Source: a virus
Virus record (IMG/VR): IMGVR_UViG_3300048772_000346
Location: 1 to 28,131 of that record
DNA: 28,131 bases
Direction: 5' to 3' (one strand)
The number at the start of each line of letters is the position of its first letter. Position 1 is the first letter of the stretch. The position numbers and the translations under genes were made by a program. Shown here piece after piece: positions 21,395-28,131 of this stretch. The notes beneath the pieces are model-generated. The model was not told where the DNA came from and did no database searches. It was given only the letters and a program-made list of their open reading frames with translations.

Positions 21395-24300
21395 ATGGCG
21401 AATGCCTCCACCACTCAGACCAGTTCCGCCAGCGAGACCACTGGCACTCCGATTCCCCTGGCCTATGGCTACGCCTGGGCAACGGGCAAGCGCGCCGAAT
21501 ATTACCAGTTGCAGAACACTGGCAATTCGTCCAGGGACTATACCCGTGTGGGAATCTGGCTGCTGGGCCACGGTGAATGGGATGGCTGCACTGAGCTGTG
21601 GATCAATGACGTGCTGGCATTGGAAGGTGGTACCACGAGCACGACTTTTGGGCCATCCGCAACTCCGCAGGGCGGATTCGGCGGGCAGAACTGGGTGGCC
21701 GCAATAGATAGTGGCCCATCGATGGTTTTCAATTTCCACTCTGGATGCGATTCCACCATTGGAGCAGGTCTTACGCCAGTTTCCAGTGGCCCCGATCAGG
21801 GCGTTGACGTGCTCTTCGCTCAATTCCCGGCCGCCATCAATCCTCTGGCCTATTCGCGCATCGCGTACTACGCCATCATGCGCAAGCAGCCGATTCAGAA
21901 CCAGACCAACAAGCACCAGAACGATCCGACACAATGGGGAGACATCGCTCCTATCGGCCTGTGGCGCACTCTGCGTTGCCGCCTTTTTGATGACCAGGGC
22001 AACCAAACCGGCTACGCCTTTACCACCAATCCGGCCTGGCATTTAGTGGATGTCCTGCTGCGCCGCAAGCTGATGCCCGATTACGGCCTGGCGCTGAATA
22101 TCGGCCCGGATGCGCTGACGATTCCGGTGCAGAACCGCTTCGACTGGGGCTCCATCTATACCGCCGCGCAGTACTTCGATGAGATCCTCGCCAACGGCAA
22201 CCGGCGCTTTCAGGGCAATTACGTTTTCAGCACTCAGACCACGCTGCAAGCCGTGCTCGAACAAATTCTGCTCTGCTGCCGGAGCTACACGATGGAGTAT
22301 GCGGGCAAGATTTCGCTCAACTGCGATATGCCCCGCTCCAGCGTCTTTACCTTCAGCCGCTCCCACATCCTGCCGGGATCGTGGGGGGCCAGCGATCAGA
22401 CCTTGCACAAAAGCGGCAACCGCTACCTGGCCAATTATCGCGATCTGCTGGTGCCAGAGTGCAGCCAGATTGAATCGATCAGCTTCCCCAGCAACACAAA
22501 TCCGGTGGTTACCACCAAAGAGCCGCATCCGTTCAATAAGGCGGATCGCATCGCCATCGGTGGCACGAATACCGTTTTCGACAGCGAGTGGGTTGTACTG
22601 AGCGTCCCGGATGTCATCAACCCCGGAACTCCCGAAGAGGTCGATCCCACCATCTTCACGCTGACTTCCAAAGGATCGAATTATCCTGCTAGCGTGGGAG
22701 CGGTGGGCGGCTGCGGGCTGCTCTATTCACGCTTCAAGGAACGCACTCCGGAATTCTGGCACAAGACCAATATGCTCGCCCGCGGCGCGGTGGGCGCGGG
22801 CGTTCCCCGGTTGCGCAATAAGGTGAAACAGAGCCTCGATTTCGCCACCACAACTTTCGACCAGGCCAGCCGCCTCACTTGCTACGAAAGAGATCGGCTG
22901 CTGGGTCTCGATCAAACTCCGTACATCACACCGCCCTGCGTCAAGCTGCGCACTTCCATGTTTGCCCGCGACGCCAGCGGAAATCTGGCCTGCGCGATTC
23001 GTCCGGGCGATCACGTCACCCTCGATGACACCACCAACTTCCAGTACGCCGGCGAATATGAAGTGCTGGAGCCGCTGACCGTCTATCCTCCCAGCGCGCA
23101 GGCCGCTGGCTCTGGCGGAGAAATTGCGCTCAAGCCCACGGAAAACAGCGGAGAAATAGAGTTTGCGCTCGGGCCTTACAACGAAGCGATCATGTACGAC
23201 AGCAGCGACCCGGCGCAGGGAGGCTGGCCCAGCATCCCCGGCAGCTATCCGGGCAACGACGTCAATTACACCCAAATTCCCCTTGCCAATGGAGGTTCTT
23301 TCGTCTTCTTCACGGGCCAGTTGCCCAGCGGCCAGCAGTTCCAGCTCCCGTCATCCGGCTTTCCCCCCAACAATCTGCTCGCCTGGGCTTCGCCGGCTGG
23401 CGCCAGCATCGAGTACCACACTGCTCGCGTCGTCCAGATTTGCGCTGTCGCCGTGCCTTCTGCTCCCACTATGACTGTGGATGGCTTCGGACTTGTAATA
23501 ACTCCCGGCGTGGCGATCCCGCGCCAGCTAACTTTGATTTACAACGACAACGAAGGACACACCTGGACCGGAGACGTCAATTACGCCGCCCTGAGCTGGC
23601 TGAGCAGGGATGTGACGACCTCCAGCAACGGCATGACCTGGCTCGAACTCACCCTTCCCGGCGGCGAAGTCATACTCTTTGGCCAAGGCGTCCTCGCGGA
23701 TGAAGCCGCCATCGAACTTCCCGCCGGTTACTCCCAGTCCCAGGCTTTTGCCGTCTCTTACATCCATGACATGCCACTCCAAGGCAATAATATGTTTCTG
23801 GTGGGCAGCTATGTCGATGCGGACTTCGTCGTTCACCTCAATTGCTCCGACGATGCCGGGCATGTCTGGCACGGCAACTCCGCAGTGCTTGTCTTCGCCT
23901 GGAAAAACAACATGGGCACCGTCTCCACCCAGAGTCTCAGCGGCGGAAATTGGATGCAATGCACTTTGAGCACCGGGCAGATTTTCGGCGTTGGATGCGC
24001 CAAGAACATGGCCAACGGCTCAACTTTGGTTTTGCCTGCCGCCGCCGGCGATGGATCAACCCTGGAAGCGATGGTCGGCTCCTGCGACGGAAACTATGAG
24101 ACTCCTTCGAACCACGCGCAGGGCGTTGGGTCTTGCTATCTCGACGCGGAAAACATCGTTCACATCACCTTCCAGGATGGATCAGGAGAAGTCTGGCCCG
24201 GTCAGGACGATATCTTCGCTCTCTATTGCAGCTCTGCGGCGGCCGCGCCGACTTTGGTTACCGTGACGCCCGCGACCGCCAGCGTAGCTGAAGGAGCGAC

Positions 24301-24550
24301 GCAGCAGTTCACGGCCACCATCGCAAACAATGCTAACCCCAATGTCACCTGGAGTGTGGATGGCATCGCGGGGGGCAATGTAACGGTCGGAACGATCAGC
24401 GCCGCCGGACTCTATACCACGCCCAGCGCCGCCGGGTCGCACTCCATCACGGCTACCAGCGTGGCTGAGACTACAGCCTCCGGCTCGGCCGCCGTGACTG
24501 TGTGGAGCGGCGATAGCTCTGGCGGCGGCTGGACCATCAACGGGAGCTAA
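21395..24550 (+). CDS. Central tail hub / tip attachment protein (gpJ-like) with C-terminal repeats and Big_2 Ig-like domain
   Basis: This is a 1051-aa protein. Residues 15-330 have the hub wording: PIPLAYGYAWATGKRAEYYQ, VGIWLLGHGEWDGC, NPAWHLVDVLLRRKLMPDYG and RFQGNYVFSTQTTLQAVLEQ. Residues up to about 600 continue the hub with a receptor-side part. Then come three divergent tandem beta domains at about 633-735, 744-836 and 849-945 (pattern: Leu-Pro strand, D-x-x-G-H-x-W-x-G), and a Big_2 Ig-like domain at 952-1036 (QQFTATI, VTWSVDG, GTISAAGLYTTP). It would form the tail tip hub and position fibres. The Ig-like wording is the main hint of an acidobacterial host. Confidence 0.78.
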   Translation: MANASTTQTSSASETTGTPIPLAYGYAWATGKRAEYYQLQNTGNSSRDYTRVGIWLLGHGEWDGCTELWINDVLALEGGTTSTTFGPSATPQGGFGGQNWVAAIDSGPSMVFNFHSGCDSTIGAGLTPVSSGPDQGVDVLFAQFPAAINPLAYSRIAYYAIMRKQPIQNQTNKHQNDPTQWGDIAPIGLWRTLRCRLFDDQGNQTGYAFTTNPAWHLVDVLLRRKLMPDYGLALNIGPDALTIPVQNRFDWGSIYTAAQYFDEILANGNRRFQGNYVFSTQTTLQAVLEQILLCCRSYTMEYAGKISLNCDMPRSSVFTFSRSHILPGSWGASDQTLHKSGNRYLANYRDLLVPECSQIESISFPSNTNPVVTTKEPHPFNKADRIAIGGTNTVFDSEWVVLSVPDVINPGTPEEVDPTIFTLTSKGSNYPASVGAVGGCGLLYSRFKERTPEFWHKTNMLARGAVGAGVPRLRNKVKQSLDFATTTFDQASRLTCYERDRLLGLDQTPYITPPCVKLRTSMFARDASGNLACAIRPGDHVTLDDTTNFQYAGEYEVLEPLTVYPPSAQAAGSGGEIALKPTENSGEIEFALGPYNEAIMYDSSDPAQGGWPSIPGSYPGNDVNYTQIPLANGGSFVFFTGQLPSGQQFQLPSSGFPPNNLLAWASPAGASIEYHTARVVQICAVAVPSAPTMTVDGFGLVITPGVAIPRQLTLIYNDNEGHTWTGDVNYAALSWLSRDVTTSSNGMTWLELTLPGGEVILFGQGVLADEAAIELPAGYSQSQAFAVSYIHDMPLQGNNMFLVGSYVDADFVVHLNCSDDAGHVWHGNSAVLVFAWKNNMGTVSTQSLSGGNWMQCTLSTGQIFGVGCAKNMANGSTLVLPAAAGDGSTLEAMVGSCDGNYETPSNHAQGVGSCYLDAENIVHITFQDGSGEVWPGQDDIFALYCSSAAAAPTLVTVTPATASVAEGATQQFTATIANNANPNVTWSVDGIAGGNVTVGTISAAGLYTTPSAAGSHSITATSVAETTASGSAAVTVWSGDSSGGGWTINGS

Positions 24551-24551
24551 G

Positions 24552-25076
24552 ATGCCGACACAGACGATCAATCTGAATAACACCACACCGGCCGCTCCCG
24601 CCGGCGCGCTCAATATAGAATGGCAGGCCGATCCGCCATCGCTCGACCCTTCGGTGTCGCGCAATGTTTCGGCTTATTTCTCGGCTTTTACCGGAGATAC
24701 TGGCCCAGGGGGCACAATGGGCCTGGTGCCTGCGCCCCCGCCTGGCGCTGCCGCCGCGGGCAAACTGCTCAAAGCTGATGGCACCTGGTCTTTGACACCC
24801 AGCGGCATGACCAACCCCATGACCACCCAGGGCGATTTGATCGTCGGTGGAGCAGCGGGAGCGCCCACGCGCCTGGCTGCTGGCACGGCCGGACAGGTGC
24901 TCCAGGCCAACGGTGCGAGTGCCCTGCCAGGCTGGGTTACACCTAGCAGCGGCGGCGGCGGAGGCTCTTCTACCGCTCATTCGGAACCGTTGACCGATGG
25001 CAACGGAAACCTTATCTTCGCCTCCACTCTACTCATGGGTGGCGACGTCATCATAGTGGTAGGAGTGGCAAATTGA
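24552..25076 (+). CDS. Tail fibre-like structural protein (174 aa)
   Basis: ATG 24552 follows the hub stop closely. The protein starts MPTQTINLNNTTPAAPAG, has a Pro/Gly-rich middle and contains the common tail-fibre phrase MTTQGDLIVGGAAGAPTRLA followed by GTAGQVLQANGASALPGW, a segment seen in many phage fibre and adhesin proteins. A Gly/Ser linker (SSGGGGGSST) and a short hydrophobic end (LLMGGDVIIVVGVAN) follow. It is probably a fibre subunit or adaptor between the hub and the large fibre protein. The fibre motif is clear; the exact part of the fibre is not. Confidence 0.7.
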   Translation: MPTQTINLNNTTPAAPAGALNIEWQADPPSLDPSVSRNVSAYFSAFTGDTGPGGTMGLVPAPPPGAAAAGKLLKADGTWSLTPSGMTNPMTTQGDLIVGGAAGAPTRLAAGTAGQVLQANGASALPGWVTPSSGGGGGSSTAHSEPLTDGNGNLIFASTLLMGGDVIIVVGVAN

Positions 25077-25441
25077 GCACACTTTCCAGCGTCATCCTCA
25101 AGGATGTCATCGCGAACCTTCCCGCCGCTGCTATTCCGGGACGGCTGTTTTTCTCCACTGACACGCCTGAAGTTTTGCGGGATAACGGCAGCAGTTGGGA
25201 CACGGTCGTCACCGTCAATCCGGCAGCCACCTCGATCCTGGGCATCGTCGCCGTTGCTCCATCCTCTGGAGGCAATTTCACCGAGGCACATGGATTGTCG
25301 GCCCCGCCGTCGGCGGCGCTGGTGATGATGACCTCTGACGGTGGTATCTGGTTCCAGTCGCCCGCGATGTTTGACGGCACGAATCTCTATTTAACCGCCT
25401 CGGATGCAGGCATCACAGGCAGTGTAGTTTGCTTCAAATAA
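25073..25441 (+). CDS. Small phage tail-region protein (122 aa), TTG start
   Basis: TTG at 25073 overlaps the previous stop (TTGA) and has AGGAG 7 bases upstream, which decides the start. The protein has segments typical of short fibre-related proteins: LPAAAIPGRLFFSTDTPEVLRD followed by SSWDTVVTV, and a C-terminal beta part. The RLFFSTDT...RDNGSSWDTV pattern resembles the small tail proteins that carry a virion-surface beta domain in many prophages. No enzymatic motif is present. It lies between two fibre genes, so it is probably a structural or chaperone component. Confidence 0.65.
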   Translation: MSTLSSVILKDVIANLPAAAIPGRLFFSTDTPEVLRDNGSSWDTVVTVNPAATSILGIVAVAPSSGGNFTEAHGLSAPPSAALVMMTSDGGIWFQSPAMFDGTNLYLTASDAGITGSVVCFK

Positions 25442-25451
25442 GGAGATGATG

Positions 25452-27905
25452 GTGAAAAGACTGATTGCAGCTTTGATCGTGGTGGCGAGTACCTTTGTGG
25501 CACAAGCGCAGCAGCCTCAGACTCATACCGCGCCGATTTATCGCGCCAATGCGAAGTATGTGCAAGGTGTCGGGCCTGGCTACTGGCCCACGGCTGGCAG
25601 CGGTCTGACGCTGAACGTCGCGGCCGGGACCGCCTTCTGCTCGGGCAATGTCATCACCTATGCCGCCGGAACGCTCACCATGACGGCCAGCGCGACCAAT
25701 TACGTTTATCTGAATACCAGCTCCTCCTGCGTGCCAGCTGTAAAAACCACGGCCTTCACCGTGAGTGACATTCCCATCGCCACGGTGCCAGCGGGTAGCG
25801 CGGCCATCACAAGCATTGCCGATGACCGCACCATGTTCCAGCAGGGAGGGAGTGTCGGCTCGTCTCTCAGTGTTGATGGCACGGCCGTAAGCACTCCCAA
25901 TCTCGACAGCACGACTCCGGCGCCGGACAGCGGTTACACTCTGGGTAAATGGAAGCAGAGCGGCGGCAATATCAGCCTGGAAGTACCCAGCACTGGAGCT
26001 GGTGGTGGGGTCCAGTACAACGCCTCCAACACCATCTATATGTGGACGGGGGACTCCCGGCTGCTGGATGATGCCCACAATCTTGGAGCCACGATCACGG
26101 CCACGGCGGTCAATTGCAATGGCACGGTCTGCATTGTCACGGCGCCGAATTCTTATGTTGCTGGCCAGTGGATAGAGATATATGGCTCATTTTCGCCCAG
26201 CTTTCTTCCTATTGGGGCGGTGAGCACCGGGACGGGCTATGGCATTTATCAGGTCATCGCCACGGGGCTGAGTTCCAGCCAGTTCGAGTTTGCTTACACC
26301 GCAAACATCGGGACCGGTACAGGGGGCACCATCGAAGACGCCTCCTATTTGGTGCCTTTCTACACCGCGAATCTGCCGTACTTCAATGGCCACGGCACTC
26401 CGATGATCGAGTACTCGCCTACGGGTGGCATGACCATTCAGGCTGAGGCTGCGAATTACTCCACAATCTTTCATGCCTACAGTCCGGCGGTCACCGGGCA
26501 GCCGGGGTTCTTTATCATCGAAGGCGGCATCAACGATCTGCAGGCTGACTGCGAATCGTACCCGACGTTACAGGGCCAAATTGCTTCTTTGTGGACTCAA
26601 GCCCACACTGACGGCTGGACCGTCGTACAGACCACCATCCCCACTTTTGGCATTAATGAGAGCCTGTGCAGTGGCTGGTCTCCCAACGGCCTGATGTTGG
26701 AGGCTTACAACGTCAATACCTGGGTGCTGTCGCAAGCCAAGTCTAGCGCCAATGCCAGCAGCGGTGCGTACTGGGACAAGATCGTAGATGTTGCCTCACT
26801 TGAGACCAACCAGTCCTTTGTGAACACTACAGGAGCCTTGGAGTACAGTCCTGCGGGCGTGGGCGTTTTTGCCAATGCCATGAACGAGGCTATGGGGGTA
26901 CAAGGGGCCTCGATCTCGGCTTACCCAAATATCTTGGGTTTATTCGACTCTGGCGCCATCTTCACCCTGCCTGCTCTCTGGCTCAATTTCTGCGATACGG
27001 CGACCTATACGATCTGCCCGCTTCAGATTGATGCGAACGAAAACCAAATCCACGTCAACAACGTGCAGATTTCGTCACTGGGTGCTTCCACCGCTCCGCT
27101 CTGCACCGGGACGGGCGGGTTGGTGACCAATTCAGGATGCGCGGCAGGAAGCCTAGCATCACAAGCTGCTGATACGATTATGATGAATGCCAGTGCTAGT
27201 TCTGCTGCTCCTTTGGCTGTGGCGCTGCCCACAGGTTGCACGAATGGGGTGAATTACTCCTCCAGCACCCATAGCTGGACGTGTGTTTCAGGCTCAGGAG
27301 GGGGAGGTGCTGGTGCACCGCAAATCCGGGGCTCAGGTATACAGACAAACTGGGCTTCTCCGTATACAGTGTCATTCCCCACGGGCACGATTGCAGGTGA
27401 CTTTGCTGTTGTCCTCGTGGGAAACTCTTATCCTGTCAGCACCCCCTCTGGCTGGTCTGTCGCCGACGCCCCAACTGACACATATTTTAACGGCAATGTT
27501 TTCTACAAAACCTTGAACGCCTCCGACATTTCTGCGGGCAGTGTCACCCTCACATCGTCGGGAGCTAACCAAAGCAGCACAGCAATCATCACCTTTCAAG
27601 GAGCGACAGCAGGCATTCGAGAAACTGAATCCTTGTTAGCTGGGGAGGGTACAAGTGCGACTTCGGTGCTCCAAACGGCAACTGATTCCAGCATCGCAGC
27701 AACAGACATAGCCATCTATTTTGGCTCAAATCGTGCTACATCAACTGATACTGTGAGCCTTGGAACGTTGCTGCAAACTGTCAATGGTGGCTGCCTCTAC
27801 ACTCAAACAGGGCTGGCGGCTGGGGTTCCTCTGCAACCCACGTTCTACTATTCCGCCAACGCCCTGGGATATTACCAGGCCACGGTGATCGTGAAAGGTG
27901 TTTGA
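25452..27905 (+). CDS. Large tail fibre / receptor-binding protein with Sec signal peptide and SGNH-like domain
   Basis: AAGGAG at 25440-25445 sits 6 bases before GTG 25452; ATG 25446 and 25449 are in frame but too close to it. From GTG the protein is 817 aa and begins with a signal peptide (MKRLIAALIVVASTFVAQA, cut before QQ). It continues with a fibre-type beta domain (LTLNVAAGTAFCSGN, LTMTASATNYVYLN, ITSIADDRTMF). Then, numbered from ATG 25446, come an SGNH hydrolase-like region with GDSR at 202-205 and GGINDL at 360-365 around an inserted beta domain (about 215-300), and a C-terminal beta domain (from about residue 620, AGDFAVVLVG). The expected SGNH Asp/His block near 460-475 reads TGALEYSPAG and lacks it. 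Confidence 0.75.
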   Translation: MKRLIAALIVVASTFVAQAQQPQTHTAPIYRANAKYVQGVGPGYWPTAGSGLTLNVAAGTAFCSGNVITYAAGTLTMTASATNYVYLNTSSSCVPAVKTTAFTVSDIPIATVPAGSAAITSIADDRTMFQQGGSVGSSLSVDGTAVSTPNLDSTTPAPDSGYTLGKWKQSGGNISLEVPSTGAGGGVQYNASNTIYMWTGDSRLLDDAHNLGATITATAVNCNGTVCIVTAPNSYVAGQWIEIYGSFSPSFLPIGAVSTGTGYGIYQVIATGLSSSQFEFAYTANIGTGTGGTIEDASYLVPFYTANLPYFNGHGTPMIEYSPTGGMTIQAEAANYSTIFHAYSPAVTGQPGFFIIEGGINDLQADCESYPTLQGQIASLWTQAHTDGWTVVQTTIPTFGINESLCSGWSPNGLMLEAYNVNTWVLSQAKSSANASSGAYWDKIVDVASLETNQSFVNTTGALEYSPAGVGVFANAMNEAMGVQGASISAYPNILGLFDSGAIFTLPALWLNFCDTATYTICPLQIDANENQIHVNNVQISSLGASTAPLCTGTGGLVTNSGCAAGSLASQAADTIMMNASASSAAPLAVALPTGCTNGVNYSSSTHSWTCVSGSGGGGAGAPQIRGSGIQTNWASPYTVSFPTGTIAGDFAVVLVGNSYPVSTPSGWSVADAPTDTYFNGNVFYKTLNASDISAGSVTLTSSGANQSSTAIITFQGATAGIRETESLLAGEGTSATSVLQTATDSSIAATDIAIYFGSNRATSTDTVSLGTLLQTVNGGCLYTQTGLAAGVPLQPTFYYSANALGYYQATVIVKGV

Positions 27906-28064
27906 GGGTGCCTGAATGATCTTCTTGTCTGCCAGCAATCGGGGCTTGTCCGGAAGTAACTCTCGGACGATGCGGGGAGGCATTTCTGACGCCCGAGATC
28001 TCGACCCATTTCGGAGGCCATCATCCCCGGTTCTGGCAGCCTCTAAAATCTATGAAAAATGGAA
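27906..28064 (+). other. Non-coding stretch after last gene
   Basis: About 160 bases follow the fibre gene stop. I see no clear terminator with a T-run and no tRNA-like structure. The only distinct item is a 10-base palindrome (CGAGATCTCG) at 27994-28003. A plus-strand frame is open from 27916 to the window edge but its translation runs through the repeats and looks non-coding. Base composition falls sharply towards 28040. Confidence 0.4.
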
Positions 28065-28129
28065 TACAGGATTTATTTTGCCCCACCAGTGCAAAATAAA
28101 TTCTGTATCGGTGCAAAATAATTTCTGCA
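28065..28129 (+). repeat. Three 22-bp AT-rich repeats at the window edge, possible end of a transposable phage or IS
   Basis: Read from the right on the minus strand, 28129-28108 (TGCAGAAATTATTTTGCACC then GA) and 28107-28086 (TACAGAATTTATTTTGCACT then GG) are adjacent 22-bp copies, 18 of 22 matching. A third copy lies inverted on the plus strand at 28065-28086 (17 of 22 matching copy two). The outer copy begins 5'-TG, so the plus strand ends in CA at 28128-28129, as at Mu and many IS ends. Two 22-bp sites side by side plus a third further in resembles Mu transposase binding sites; IS21-type ends also have tandem repeats. About 34% GC over 28041-28131. Confidence 0.6.
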
Positions 28130-28131
28130 GC

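Noticed and set aside
27741-27983. Minus-strand 80-codon frame at the end of the fibre gene
   Set aside because: Most of it is antisense to the fibre gene. The part outside (starting MPPRIVRELLPDKPRLLADK) is too short to link to any transposase or other family.
27916-28131. Plus-strand frame open to the window edge after the fibre gene
   Set aside because: It has an ATG and no stop, but it reads straight through the AT-rich 22-bp repeats and the peptide shows no recognisable pattern.

Overview
The window is the late (structural) half of a tailed phage or prophage, with every gene I could support on the + strand. It has a Mu-type head module followed by a long non-contractile (siphovirus-type) tail module. 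That pairing is known from transposable siphophages such as Pseudomonas B3 and D3112. I see no sheath, tube-plus-sheath pair or Mu baseplate genes, and no transposase, repressor, endolysin or host gene. The DNA is GC-rich. The tail hub carries a bacterial Ig-like (Big_2) domain whose wording (QQFTATI, GTISAAGLYTTP) is common in soil Acidobacteriota, so an acidobacterial host is my tentative guess.

Layout: 1-114 is the 3' end of an unknown gene, followed by two hairpins, the second a good intrinsic terminator. 217-1981 holds small genes that look like a lysis or membrane cassette: a 56-aa protein, a membrane-anchored helical protein, a tiny lipoprotein and a two-TM protein. 1965-5882 is DNA packaging: gp26-like, DUF3486, large terminase, DUF935 portal. 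5872-10368 is the head: gp30-like morphogenesis, protease with a nested scaffold, decoration protein, major capsid, and a small gp35-position protein. 10371-12341 is the head-tail junction: DUF1320, gpG-like, DUF1834, and a small Ala/Pro-rich protein. 12341-18453 holds tail tube, tail chaperones and tape measure. 18453-25441 holds the distal tail, Fe-S hub, central hub and fibre-related proteins. 25452-27905 is a large fibre or receptor-binding protein with a Sec signal peptide. 27906-28131 is non-coding and ends in an AT-rich block of 22-bp repeats that looks like a transposable-phage or IS end.

Most genes overlap by 1-4 bases (ATGA, TAATG, TTGA), so the module is probably one or a few translationally coupled transcripts. 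The exceptions are the gaps around the capsid genes and after the tail tube gene. All of these contain strong hairpins, which fits adjustment of expression around the most abundant virion proteins.

The points most worth checking are: the 22-bp repeats at the right edge; the exported, SGNH-like but apparently catalytically broken fibre protein; the 220-bp gap after the tail tube gene with five copies of a 10-bp repeat; the nested scaffold start; and tandem FliD-like repeats in the distal tail protein.
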